Below, in pieces: positions 24,304-33,093 of a stretch of 64,000 bases of DNA (positions are counted from its first letter, which is position 1; every line of letters begins with the position of its first letter). The translations under genes were made by a program, and so were the position numbers. Source of the stretch: Methylomagnum ishizawai (GTDB lineage: Bacteria > Pseudomonadota > Gammaproteobacteria > Methylococcales > Methylococcaceae). The notes beneath the pieces are model-generated. The model was not told the DNA's origin, did not search any database, and worked only from the letters and a program-made list of their open reading frames with translations. The stretch spans positions 4,412,881 to 4,476,880 of the forward strand of contig NZ_FXAM01000001.1 in the NCBI RefSeq assembly GCF_900155475.1, written 5' to 3'.

Positions 24304-24996
24304 ATGACCGCGTTGAACGTACTCGTAGTCGAAGATGAGGATGCTATCCGGGAAATGTTGGGCATGATCCTGGAGCAGGCCGAATTCACCTACCAAGCCG
24401 TGGCCGACACCCAACACGCCCAGGCCGTGTTGGGGGAAATCACGCCCGACCTGATCCTGTTGGACTGGATGCTGCCCGGCGTCAGCGGGGTCGAATGGGC
24501 GCGGCGCCTGAAGAAGGACAAGAGCCTGGGCGAAATCCCCATCATCATGCTCACCGCCCGCGGCGAGGAAGAGGACAAGATCCGCGGCCTGGAATTCGGG
24601 GCCGACGACTACATCACCAAGCCGTTCTCGCCGCGCGAACTGGTGGCCCGGATCAAGGCCGTCCTGCGCCGCAGCAGCAAGTTCGGCAAGTCCGGCCATA
24701 TCGAACTGGGCGGCATCGCCCTCTACAACGACGAACACCGCGTCACCATCGCCGAGCAGTCGGTGGTGCTGAGCCCCACCGAATACCGCCTGCTGGAATT
24801 CTTCCTGACCCATCCCGACAAGGTCTACAGCCGGGGCCAGTTGTTGGACCAGGTCTGGGGCCGCGGCTCGTTCATCGAGGAGCGCACCGTCGATGTGCAT
24901 ATCCGCCGCCTGCGCAAAATCCTGTCCGAGCATGGCCGCGAGGAAATGATCCAGACCGTGCGCGGCTTCGGCTACCGTTTCTCCGAGCAACCCTGA
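24304..24996 (+). CDS. phoB: Phosphate regulon response regulator PhoB
   Basis: The 230-residue OmpR/PhoB-type regulator has a receiver with the acidic pair Glu10/Asp11, phospho-acceptor Asp54 (ILLDWMLPG), and the Thr and Lys of IIMLTARGEEEDKIRGLE and DDYITKPFSPREL. A winged-helix DNA-binding domain runs from about residue 135, with TEYRLLEFFLTHP, SRGQLLDQVWG and ERTVDVHIRRLRKIL. Length and sequence match PhoB closely. phoR starts 10 bases downstream. Confidence 0.94.
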   Translation: MTALNVLVVEDEDAIREMLGMILEQAEFTYQAVADTQHAQAVLGEITPDLILLDWMLPGVSGVEWARRLKKDKSLGEIPIIMLTARGEEEDKIRGLEFGADDYITKPFSPRELVARIKAVLRRSSKFGKSGHIELGGIALYNDEHRVTIAEQSVVLSPTEYRLLEFFLTHPDKVYSRGQLLDQVWGRGSFIEERTVDVHIRRLRKILSEHGREEMIQTVRGFGYRFSEQP

Positions 24997-25006
24997 TCCC
25001 GCCCCG

Positions 25007-26317
25007 ATGAGCCCTTGGCGTTCCGAACTCTCGTTCGTCCTCCTGTCGCTGCTGTTCGGTGCCTTTTTCGCCAAGCTGTTCAACCAAGCTTCCCTGGTCC
25101 TGTGGCTGTGCCTCGTATCCTATCTGGCGCGGCATTTGTTCTTCGTCAACCGCCTGCTGGCCTGGTTGCAGGGCGGGCGGGCCAGCCAGATGCCACAGGG
25201 CGACGGGGTGTGGGAAGAGATTTATTACCTCATCTTCCGTTTGCGCCGCCGCAACAAGCGCCGCAAGAAGCAACTGATCCAGATGTTGGAACGCTTCCGC
25301 ACCGCGACTGCCGCCCTGCCGGATGCCACCGTGGTCCTGGGACCCCGGGACGAGATCGATTGGTTCAACGAAGCGGCCGGCCAGTTGCTGGGCCTGCGCC
25401 GGGGTGATATCGGCCAGCAAATCGGCAACTTGTTGCGCTATCCGAAATTCACCGATTACCTCAAGCGCAAGGATTACCACCAAGCTACCATCGGCATTCC
25501 CTCCCCGGCGGCGGAAAACGTGCAGTTGGAAATCCGGGTCGTGCCCTATGGCGACGACCTGCGGCTGCTGGTGGCGCAGGATGTCACCCAACTCCGGTTC
25601 ATGGAACGGGTCCGCACCGACTTCATCGCCAACGTCTCCCACGAACTCCGCACCCCGCTCACGGTGCTGAAGGGCTATCTGGAAACCCTGAGCGACGCCG
25701 ACGCCACCCCGCCCGCCTATCTCAAGGTGTTCCGCCGCATGGAGGAACAAACCACGCGGATGCAAAGCCTGATCGACGGCCTCCTGTCCCTGACCCGGCT
25801 GGAATCCGGGGCGCACGCGCTGGTGCCCAAACCGGTGGACGTGCCCGCCCTGCTCAAGCTGATCCGCGAAGAAGCCGGTCTCCTGTCCGACCGCGGCCCC
25901 GAGATCGAACTGCGGTTGGAAACCCAAGCCGGCCTGATGGGCGCGGAACCGGAATTGCGTAGCGCTTTCTCCAACCTCGTGGTCAACGCCGTGAAATACA
26001 CCCCGCCCGAGGGCCGGGTGACCGTGCGTTGGCGCGATGAAGGCCAGGGGGCGCGGCTGGATGTCGAGGACACCGGACCCGGTATCGCCCAGGAACATCT
26101 GCCGCGCCTGACCGAGCGCTTCTACCGGGTGGACGTGGAGGGCGGCAAGAGCGGCTCCGGCCTGGGACTCGCCATCGCCAAGCACGTCATGGCCCGCCAC
26201 GGGGCCGAACTCAAGATCGCCAGCACACCGGGCAAAGGCAGTTGCTTTAGCTGTTGCTTCGGCGAACAGCGGGTGATCCGCGCCCTCCCCCTCGCGGCCC
26301 AGGCCACGGCGGCCTGA
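25007..26317 (+). CDS. phoR: Phosphate regulon sensor histidine kinase PhoR
   Basis: The 436-residue protein has two N-terminal membrane helices with no large periplasmic domain (residues 7-52), as in PhoR. A basic linker (RRRNKRRKKQ) and a PAS domain (residues about 100-195, ALPDATVVLGPRDEIDWFNE) follow. The H-box is FIANVSHELRTPLTVLKGY (His212). N, G1 and G2 boxes of the ATPase are NLVVNAVKYTPPEG, VEDTGPGI and GSGLGLAIAKHV. PhoR senses phosphate through the Pst transporter and PhoU, neither of which is adjacent. Confidence 0.92.
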   Translation: MSPWRSELSFVLLSLLFGAFFAKLFNQASLVLWLCLVSYLARHLFFVNRLLAWLQGGRASQMPQGDGVWEEIYYLIFRLRRRNKRRKKQLIQMLERFRTATAALPDATVVLGPRDEIDWFNEAAGQLLGLRRGDIGQQIGNLLRYPKFTDYLKRKDYHQATIGIPSPAAENVQLEIRVVPYGDDLRLLVAQDVTQLRFMERVRTDFIANVSHELRTPLTVLKGYLETLSDADATPPAYLKVFRRMEEQTTRMQSLIDGLLSLTRLESGAHALVPKPVDVPALLKLIREEAGLLSDRGPEIELRLETQAGLMGAEPELRSAFSNLVVNAVKYTPPEGRVTVRWRDEGQGARLDVEDTGPGIAQEHLPRLTERFYRVDVEGGKSGSGLGLAIAKHVMARHGAELKIASTPGKGSCFSCCFGEQRVIRALPLAAQATAA

Positions 26318-26490
26318 GCCGCCCGCCCGTTCGCCATTTCCGGCCCACCCCCGGACCTAGCATTTATCCTTACGCGCCCGGCCAGAAAAAACCACGCGCC
26401 GCGGTTGCGCGGCCACAGTCCAGCCGCTAACATTCCCCTTGTTGCGGATTCCTCGAAAATTGTTGTTGTTTGGGCTACAAGGAGATGAAC

Positions 26491-27636
26491 ATGACGAAAA
26501 AGATTTTATTGGCCATGGGTCTCGCCAGCGCGATGACCGGCCTGTCCGCCCAGGCGGACGACGACTACGGCAGTACCAGCACCTTCATGGACGACCGTTT
26601 CTATATCGCGCCGTTCGGCAGCTACCTGCATACCGGCGGCGATACCAAGGGCTTCGACGGCTGGGGCGCGGGCGGCGCGGTCGGCAAGATCATCAACGAA
26701 TACTTCAACGTCGAAGTACGCGGTTTCTGGCAGGGCTATGGGAATAGCATCGGCGGCGGCTCCAATCCGAACTATGCCGGCGGACAAACCGACCTGGCTG
26801 GCGGCACCATCGACCTCCAATACTATTTCATGCGCGACGCCTTCTCCCCCTATGCCGTATTGGCCTTGGGCGGCATGAACACCAGCGCCCGCACCGGCGA
26901 CAATTCCCCATATCATGGGAAGGGCAAGCAGCAAAGTTCCTTCATCTTCGAACTGGGCGTGGGCGCGACCTACGAACTGACCGACAACTTCCTGCTGCGC
27001 GGCGATGTGCGCTACCGGGGCAACACCGCCAACGCCTTGAGTGGCATCAACCCGGTGAACGGCGATGCCATGTCCCAGAACACCGACCTATTGAGCGACA
27101 TGGTCGTCAACCTGGGCTTCGTCATCCCCTTGGGCGAAAAGCCGGGCGCCGTGGCCGAAGCCCCCGCCGCCGCGCCGGTCGATGAATGCGCCAACCGCGA
27201 CACCGACCACGATGGCGTCAACGATTGCGACGACAAATGCCCCGGCACCATGAAGGGCAGCAAGATCGACGACCAGGGCTGCCCCATCGTGATGGAACTG
27301 CGCGGCGTCAACTTCCAGTTCGATTCCGACGAACTGACCCCCGGTGCCAAACGCATCCTGGACGGTGCCGCCGACCAATTGGTCGCCTTCCCGGAAAAAC
27401 GTGACATCGAAGTGGCCGGTTACGCCAGCGACGAAGGCCGTCCCGACAAGCGCCAGTACAACCTGAACCTGTCGCAGCGCCGTTCCGAGTCCGTGGTGCG
27501 CTACCTGAAGGCCAAGGGCGTTGCCAACAAGCTGTACGCCAAGGGCTACGGCGTGGAATACCCCATCGCCGACAACCGCACCGAAGCGGGCCGCGAGAAG
27601 AACCGCCGCGTCGAACTGCGCTGGATGGGCGACTAA
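26491..27636 (+). CDS. OmpA/OprF-type outer membrane protein
   Basis: The 381-residue protein has a signal peptide (MTKKILLAMGLASAMTGLSAQA), an eight-stranded beta-barrel-like N-terminal half (residues about 22-215), a calcium-binding thrombospondin-3-like repeat (DTDHDGVNDCDDKCPGTM) and a C-terminal OmpA peptidoglycan-binding domain (VNFQFDSDELTPGAK, then YNLNLSQRRSESVVRYL and ENRRVEL-like NRRVELRWMGD). AAGGAG lies 8 bases before the ATG. It probably has its own promoter in the 173-base upstream gap. Structural link between outer membrane and peptidoglycan is the known role of the family. Confidence 0.9.
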   Translation: MTKKILLAMGLASAMTGLSAQADDDYGSTSTFMDDRFYIAPFGSYLHTGGDTKGFDGWGAGGAVGKIINEYFNVEVRGFWQGYGNSIGGGSNPNYAGGQTDLAGGTIDLQYYFMRDAFSPYAVLALGGMNTSARTGDNSPYHGKGKQQSSFIFELGVGATYELTDNFLLRGDVRYRGNTANALSGINPVNGDAMSQNTDLLSDMVVNLGFVIPLGEKPGAVAEAPAAAPVDECANRDTDHDGVNDCDDKCPGTMKGSKIDDQGCPIVMELRGVNFQFDSDELTPGAKRILDGAADQLVAFPEKRDIEVAGYASDEGRPDKRQYNLNLSQRRSESVVRYLKAKGVANKLYAKGYGVEYPIADNRTEAGREKNRRVELRWMGD

Positions 27637-27677
27637 GCCTCCGGTCCAGGGACGGACTCCGCGCCGTCCCCGCCCGT

Positions 27678-27708
27678 GCGAACCCGCCCCCGTGGCGGGT
27701 TCGCCGTT
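27678..27708 (+). terminator. Terminator-like hairpin after the OmpA-type gene
   Basis: A perfect 11-bp stem GCGAACCCGCC (27678-27688) with 27694-27704 has a 5-base loop and is followed by CGTTTCC. The T-run is short, so termination may be partial. Confidence 0.65.
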
Positions 27709-27832
27709 TCCGGGGAGACGCTTTGTTTTACGCGGTGGCCCGGAACATCGCGTACAATTCCGCCCTTCGCGCCGGACCCGGCGCAGCCCGCTTCCACCCC
27801 GGATATCCTGTTTCCACCCCAGAGATAGTCAC

Positions 27833-29008
27833 ATGCGAAAACATATCCTCGCCCGCGCGGCGCTTGTTTCCACCGCTTTGCTCAGCGCTTCGGCCTCGGC
27901 GGAATTCCAAAGGGGCTACATCTACACGGTGGGTTCGACCACCTTGTTCCCATTCGCCAAGACGGTCGGCGAACACTTCTCCAAGTCCCATAAGAAACAA
28001 CTACCGCTGCTGCAATCCACCGGCACCGGCGGCGGTATCAAGCTGTTCTGCGAGGGTGCCCAGGGCGAAACCCCCGATATCGTCAACGCCTCCCGCGCCA
28101 TGAAGCCTAAGGAGCGCGAGGAATGCCAGACCAACGGCGTCGGCGATATCCTCGAAGTCAAGATCGGCTACGATGGGTTGGTCATGGCCCAGGCCAAGAA
28201 AGCCCCGCCCATCGCCCTGACCCGCAAGGAAGCCCGCATGGCCCTGGCCAAATGGGTGGCCGGTCCCGATGGCAAGCCGGTCGCCAACCCCAACCATACC
28301 TGGAAGCAGATCAATCCCGCCTTGCCCGACAGCCCCATCGAGGTCTTGGGTCCGTCCGCCGCCTCCGGCACCTACGACGCCTTCGTGGACCTGATTTCCG
28401 ATATGGAATGCAAAGGCGCGCCCTGGGTCGCGGCGGGCAAGACCGAACCCAGCCCGGATATGCTGCGCAAATGCCGCACCCTGCGCGACGACGGCGTCTA
28501 TGTCGAAGGCCGCGAGCATGACGAAGACCAGCTTTCCCGCTTGAACCACGCGCCGGGCGCGGTCGCCATCATCGACTATAAAGCCTATATCGATAACATG
28601 GCCCATATCCGCGCCGTCCCCATCGACGGCCTGGAACCCACCCACGACAGCATCGCCTCGCGCAGCTATGCCGGTTCGCGCCCCCTGTACCTCTACGTCA
28701 AAGGCGCCCATCTCGGCCTGACCCCCGGCCTGAAAGAGTATGTCGGCGAATTCACCAGCGAGCATACCTGGGGCGAAAAAGGCTATCTCAAATCCCTAGG
28801 GCTGATCCCGCTGCCCGCCGAAGAGCGCACCACCTATGTGGATGCGGTGAAAGCCCAGGGCATCGCGCCGTCCCTGGCCTCCATCACGGACGCGCCCCCG
28901 GCCAAGTCCTGGGAGAGATCGGGCAAGTCCACCAAAACGGCGTCCAAAGACACGGCCAAGACCACGCCCCACGCCGCGGAACCCGTCGCCAAAAGCCATA
29001 AGCAATAA
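27833..29008 (+). CDS. PstS-like phosphate-binding periplasmic protein
   Basis: The 391-residue protein has a signal peptide (residues 1-23, SASASA) and the PstS-type ligand loops GSTTLFPFAKTVGEHF, QSTGTGGGIKLFCEGA, DIVNASRAMK and SAASGTYDAFVDLI. The C-terminal 35 residues form a Lys/Thr/Ser-rich tail (KSTKTASKDTAKTT) that is not part of the fold. No pstC, pstA or pstB follows. Together with phoB-phoR 1.5 kb upstream it suggests phosphate response; binding of phosphate is inferred from family. The ATG was chosen for the signal peptide. A TACAAT at 27753 may be its -10 element. Confidence 0.82.
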   Translation: MRKHILARAALVSTALLSASASAEFQRGYIYTVGSTTLFPFAKTVGEHFSKSHKKQLPLLQSTGTGGGIKLFCEGAQGETPDIVNASRAMKPKEREECQTNGVGDILEVKIGYDGLVMAQAKKAPPIALTRKEARMALAKWVAGPDGKPVANPNHTWKQINPALPDSPIEVLGPSAASGTYDAFVDLISDMECKGAPWVAAGKTEPSPDMLRKCRTLRDDGVYVEGREHDEDQLSRLNHAPGAVAIIDYKAYIDNMAHIRAVPIDGLEPTHDSIASRSYAGSRPLYLYVKGAHLGLTPGLKEYVGEFTSEHTWGEKGYLKSLGLIPLPAEERTTYVDAVKAQGIAPSLASITDAPPAKSWERSGKSTKTASKDTAKTTPHAAEPVAKSHKQ

Positions 29009-29068
29009 GCCCGACCGGCGCGGCGACGCGATCCCCGCCGCGCCTCTTCGCGAGGAGACCACCCGCCC

Positions 29069-29908
29069 ATGCCGTACACCGCCTCCCCCGCCCCGGCGGA
29101 CATCGCCCGTTTCCTGGCCGAGGATGTCGGCGGCGGCGACCTGACCGCCGCCATCATCCCGGCCCAGACCCAGGCCAGCGCCAGCGTGGTGACGCGGGAA
29201 CCCCTGGTGCTATGTGGCCGGGACGGGTTCGCCGCCGTGTTCGCACACCTCGATTCCGGGGTGGTGGTCAACTGGCGGATCGAAGAAGGTGGCGAAGCGG
29301 TGGCGGGCACCGAACTTTGTACCCTACGCGGCCCGGCCCGCGCCCTGCTCACCGGCGAGCGTACCGCGCTCAACCTGCTGCAAACCCTGTCCGCCACCGC
29401 CACCCTGGCCCGCGGCTACGCCCAGGCCGTGGCGGGCACCCAAACCAAAGTCTTGGACACCCGTAAAACCCTGCCCGGCCTGCGGGAAGCCCAGAAATAC
29501 GCGGTGCGGGTGGGGGGTTGCCACAATCACCGCATCGGCCTGTACGACGGCATCCTCATCAAGGAAAACCATATCCTGGCGGCGGGTTCCATCGCGCAGG
29601 CGGTCGCCGCCGCGAAAGCCCTGGACGCCGGGGTCATGATCGAAGTCGAGGTGGAAGACCTGGACGAACTGCGCCAAGCCCTGGACGCGGGCGCTCCGCG
29701 CATCCTGCTAGATAATTTCACCCTGGAGGCGATGCGGGCAGCGGTGGCGATGACCCAAGGCCGGGCCGAGTTGGAAGTCTCCGGTAACGTGACCCTCGAA
29801 GGACTCCGCGCCATCGCCGAAACCGGCGTCGATTATGTTTCGGTCGGTGCCTTGACCAAGAACGTCCACGCCGTCGATCTGTCCATGCGGATCGTACTGG
29901 GCGCCTAA
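29069..29908 (+). CDS. nadC: Nicotinate-nucleotide pyrophosphorylase (carboxylating), quinolinate phosphoribosyltransferase
   Basis: The 279-residue cytosolic enzyme converts quinolinate and PRPP to nicotinate mononucleotide in de novo NAD synthesis. Family signatures are FLAEDVGGGDLTAAII, GERTALNLLQTLSATAT, LDTRKTLPGLREAQKYAV, GGCHNHRIGLYDGILIKENH and VEVEDLDELRQAL. GAGGAG precedes the ATG. ampD follows 13 bases later, a common pairing in proteobacteria. Confidence 0.96.
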   Translation: MPYTASPAPADIARFLAEDVGGGDLTAAIIPAQTQASASVVTREPLVLCGRDGFAAVFAHLDSGVVVNWRIEEGGEAVAGTELCTLRGPARALLTGERTALNLLQTLSATATLARGYAQAVAGTQTKVLDTRKTLPGLREAQKYAVRVGGCHNHRIGLYDGILIKENHILAAGSIAQAVAAAKALDAGVMIEVEVEDLDELRQALDAGAPRILLDNFTLEAMRAAVAMTQGRAELEVSGNVTLEGLRAIAETGVDYVSVGALTKNVHAVDLSMRIVLGA

Positions 29909-29921
29909 AACCGCCGTCCCC

Positions 29922-30461
29922 ATGGAAATCATCGATCATTGGCTGAGCGAGGCCCGGCGGCTGCCCAGCCCCAACCACGACGCCCGGCCCGATCCCGCCG
30001 ATATCGCCTTGGTCGTTATCCATTGCATCAGCCTCCCGCCGGACGAGTTCGGCGGTCCCTGGATCGACCGGCTGTTCACCAACCAACTGGACCCCGCGGC
30101 CCATCCCTATTTCGCCGGGATCGCCCATCTCAGGGTCTCGGCCCATCTGTTGATCCGGCGCGATGGCGAAACCGTGCAATACGTGCCGTTCAACCTGAGG
30201 GCGTGGCACGCGGGAGTGTCGAGCTACCGGGGCCGGACGGTGTGCAACGATTTCTCCATCGGCATCGAACTGGAAGGCACCGACCACGGCCCCTATACCG
30301 AGGCCCAATACGCACGGCTGAACGCGGTGTTGGCCCTGCTGTACGATACTTATCCGACGCTCGCGCCGGAGCGGGTGGCGGGACACAGCGATATCGCCCC
30401 GGCCCGCAAGACCGATCCGGGCCGCCGCTTCGAGTGGTCACGGTTGCGGCCCACCGCCTGA
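29922..30461 (+). CDS. ampD: 1,6-anhydro-N-acetylmuramyl-L-alanine amidase (AmpD)
   Basis: The 179-residue cytosolic zinc amidase cleaves anhydro-muropeptides during peptidoglycan recycling. LVVIHCISLPPDEFGG holds the first zinc histidine, VQYVPFNLRAWHAGVS the second region, NDFSIGIELEGTD is the central motif, and VAGHSDIAPARKTDPGRRF carries the last zinc ligand and catalytic residues. It processes products of lytic transglycosylases such as the one at 1244. Confidence 0.95.
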   Translation: MEIIDHWLSEARRLPSPNHDARPDPADIALVVIHCISLPPDEFGGPWIDRLFTNQLDPAAHPYFAGIAHLRVSAHLLIRRDGETVQYVPFNLRAWHAGVSSYRGRTVCNDFSIGIELEGTDHGPYTEAQYARLNAVLALLYDTYPTLAPERVAGHSDIAPARKTDPGRRFEWSRLRPTA

Positions 30462-30491
30462 ATCCCGGCCCATATTCCCAGGACTCCCGCC

Positions 30492-31859
30492 ATGAAAACC
30501 GCCGCCCTGCTCGAAAAATATTGCCAACCGGGACCGCGCTATACCTCTTACCCCACCGCGCCCTATTTCCAGACCGGCTTCACCGACGCCGATTGGCGGA
30601 CGGAACTGGAAGCGACCCGCCACAGCCCGCGCGGCCTCTCGCTCTATACCCATATCCCGTTCTGCGACACCTTGTGTTGGTATTGCGGCTGCAATATGGT
30701 GGCGACCCGCGACTATGGCCGGGCCGAGCGCTATCTGGATTGGCTGTTCCGGGAAATCGACCTCGTCACCGGCTTGGTGGCCCCGGAACGGGTGGTCAAG
30801 CAACTGCACTGGGGCGGCGGCACGCCGACCTTTCTACGCCCGGAGGATATCGAGCGGCTGTTCGGACATTTGCTGGCGGGCTTCACGCTGGACCCCCAGG
30901 CCGAAATCGGCTGCGAAGCCGACCCGCGCGAACTCAGCCGCGACCATGTCGAGACCCTCAAGCGCCTGGGATTCAACCGCATCAGCCTGGGCGTGCAGGA
31001 TTTGGACGAGCGGGTACAGCGGACGGTGAACCGGGTGCAGCCGGAAGCCTTGATCCGGGAGGTCTATGGCTGGATGCGCGGGGCCGGGTTCGAGTCGATC
31101 AACCTGGACCTGATGACCGGATTGCCGCACCAAACGGTGGAAAGTTTTTCCCGCACCTTGGACGCGGTGATCAACCTGCGGCCTGACCGGCTGGCGGTGT
31201 TCACCTACGCCCATGTGCCATGGATGAAACGCCACCAAAAGCTGATTCCCGAGGCCGATCTGCCGGATTTCCCCACCCGCATCGCCTTGCAGGCACTCAT
31301 CCTCGACCGGCTGGCCGGGGCGGGCTATGTCTACATCGGCATGGACCATTACGCCCTGCCCGACGACGAACTGGTGCTGGCGCAAAAAAGCAAAACCCTG
31401 TACCGCAATTTCCAGGGCTACACCACCCACCGCGAGTGCGACATCCTGGCGTTCGGGGCGTCGGCCATCAGCCAGACCGGCGAAGTCTACGCCCAGAACC
31501 TCAAGCCGCTGCCAGAATATCGCGACCGGGTATTAGCCGGACGCCTGCCCACCGAGCGCGGCATCCGCACCACCCGCGACGACCGGCTGCGGCGGGAGGC
31601 GATCACCTGCATCATGTGCGATTTGGAACTGGATACGGCGGCGTTCGGACGGGAATGGGACGTGGATTTCGAGGACTATTTCGCTTGCCGGGCAGGCTTG
31701 GAAAGCTTGGCAGCGGATGGCTTGCTGAGCTTGGAAGGCGGGTTGATCCGGGTTTCCGACACCGGGCGGTTATTCCTCCGCAATATCGCCATGCTGTTCG
31801 ATGGCCATTTGCAAGCCCCGGCGGCGGACGCGGGGCCGAGATATTCCAAAACGGTCTAG
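30492..31859 (+). CDS. hemN: Oxygen-independent coproporphyrinogen III oxidase (HemN)
   Basis: The 455-residue radical SAM enzyme decarboxylates coproporphyrinogen III to protoporphyrinogen IX without oxygen. The cluster motif is C-x3-C-x2-C-x-C (Cys58, 62, 65, 67; IPFCDTLCWYCGCN), the form that separates HemN from HemW. RYTSYPTAPYF at the N-terminus and FLRPEDIERL support it. Its stop overlaps the convergent cbbR stop in a shared CTAG. HemW is encoded separately at 43163. Confidence 0.94.
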   Translation: MKTAALLEKYCQPGPRYTSYPTAPYFQTGFTDADWRTELEATRHSPRGLSLYTHIPFCDTLCWYCGCNMVATRDYGRAERYLDWLFREIDLVTGLVAPERVVKQLHWGGGTPTFLRPEDIERLFGHLLAGFTLDPQAEIGCEADPRELSRDHVETLKRLGFNRISLGVQDLDERVQRTVNRVQPEALIREVYGWMRGAGFESINLDLMTGLPHQTVESFSRTLDAVINLRPDRLAVFTYAHVPWMKRHQKLIPEADLPDFPTRIALQALILDRLAGAGYVYIGMDHYALPDDELVLAQKSKTLYRNFQGYTTHRECDILAFGASAISQTGEVYAQNLKPLPEYRDRVLAGRLPTERGIRTTRDDRLRREAITCIMCDLELDTAAFGREWDVDFEDYFACRAGLESLAADGLLSLEGGLIRVSDTGRLFLRNIAMLFDGHLQAPAADAGPRYSKTV

Positions 31860-32812
31860 GCTTCCGGCCCCGGCGCAGCGGACGCCTTGCCCAAGGCCAC
31901 CTCGATAACCTCGGTACGCACGAACGAACGGGCCTCGCTCCGCACGAAATCGGCGAATTCCCGCGCCACCGCCGACAAGCGCTTGCCCGAACGATGGACG
32001 ATGAACCATTGCCGCCGGATCGGGAAATGCTCCACGTCCAGCACCACCACCCGGCCACTTTCCAACTCGCGTTCCAGGGTGTGGATGGACACGATGGCCA
32101 GCCCCAAGCCTTCCTCCACGCCTTGTTTGATGGCCCCGTTGGTGTTCATTTCCATGCTGGCGGTGAGGTGCACCCCGCGTTCGCCGAAATAGCGCTCCGC
32201 CGCGCTGCGGGTGCCCGAACCCTGCTCCCGCATGATGAAGTTCTCGTCCTGAAGTTCGCTCAACGGAATCCCCCGCTTGCCCGCCAGGGGATGGCCGGCC
32301 GGGGCGATCAACACCAAGGGATTTTCCAGGAAGGCTTCGTATTGCAAATCCTGGTCCTCCGGCGGTTGGCCCATCAGCACCACATCGGCCTCGTTGTCCT
32401 CCAACTGCTGCAACAAGCCCTTGCGGTTGGTGACCTTGAAGCTGACCTTGACCTTGGGATAGCGGCGGCAGAATTCGGCCAGCAAGCGGATACCGAAATA
32501 ATGCACCGTGCTGGCGACCGCGACCACCAAGCGCCCGCCATCGGTGCCCTTCAATTCCTCGATCAGCAACTCGGCGGCGTCCAATTGTTCGGAGATGGTG
32601 CGGCTGAGCTGGTACAGTTCCTCGCCCGCACGGGTGAGATAGATTTTCTTGCCCAGGCGCTCGAACAAAGGCAGGCCGATATTCTCCTCGAACTGCTTGA
32701 TCTGCATGGAAACGGCGGGCTGGGTCAGGTAAAGCTCCTCCGCCGCGCGGGTGAAACTCAGGCGGCGGGCGACCCGCTCGAAAACCTTCAACTGCCGGAG
32801 GGTGATGTTCAT
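31856..32812 (-). CDS. cbbR: LysR-family transcriptional regulator CbbR
   Basis: The 318-residue regulator begins MNITLRQLKVFERVARRLSF, with the helix-turn-helix at about residues 18-40 (FTRAAEELYLTQPAVSMQIK). The effector domain (AVASTVHYFGIRLLAEFCRRYP, then REQGSGTRSAAERYF) is typical of CbbR, which responds to NADPH or RuBP-related metabolites and activates Calvin-cycle operons. It is divergent from tkt, which is the normal arrangement. The stop is shared with hemN. Confidence 0.9.
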   Translation of the reverse strand: MNITLRQLKVFERVARRLSFTRAAEELYLTQPAVSMQIKQFEENIGLPLFERLGKKIYLTRAGEELYQLSRTISEQLDAAELLIEELKGTDGGRLVVAVASTVHYFGIRLLAEFCRRYPKVKVSFKVTNRKGLLQQLEDNEADVVLMGQPPEDQDLQYEAFLENPLVLIAPAGHPLAGKRGIPLSELQDENFIMREQGSGTRSAAERYFGERGVHLTASMEMNTNGAIKQGVEEGLGLAIVSIHTLERELESGRVVVLDVEHFPIRRQWFIVHRSGKRLSAVAREFADFVRSEARSFVRTEVIEVALGKASAAPGPEA

Positions 32813-33093
32813 GGCTGGCTTCCAGGCTTTTTATAAGGGAAATTTTATCCGATGAGTAAAAATCTCTTAGTTTTTCTTATACAATATTCCGCGTAAATTA
32901 ACCAGCTTATGCCAGCTCGGCATCGAAGCTGTCTCCCCGCCATCCCTCCCGCGCCCCCCTATCTTTTCGAAGTCCCGCAAGTCCTTGGAATGATGGGAAG
33001 GTTAGATGACAAAGCCAGCTTTGTTGATAGATAATTCGCAATCCTTAGCCCGATAACAACCAGTTAACCCCGACAACCTTTTAGGAGAAGAAC
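32813..33093. promoter_or_regulatory. cbbR-tkt divergent control region with an inverted repeat
   Basis: This 281-base spacer is AT-rich near cbbR. ATAA-N8-TTAT at 32833-32848 is an inverted repeat of the LysR type, 20 bases upstream of the cbbR ATG. A TATACAAT-like -10 element lies at 32879-32884 reading toward tkt. The remaining 200 bases up to the tkt ribosome site (AGGAGAA at about 33082) show no further clear element. CbbR binding here is inferred from position. Confidence 0.45.

Noticed and set aside
29015-29045. GC hairpin between the PstS-like gene and nadC as a terminator
   Set aside because: The stem is imperfectly placed and no T-run follows; random GC-rich pairing explains it.
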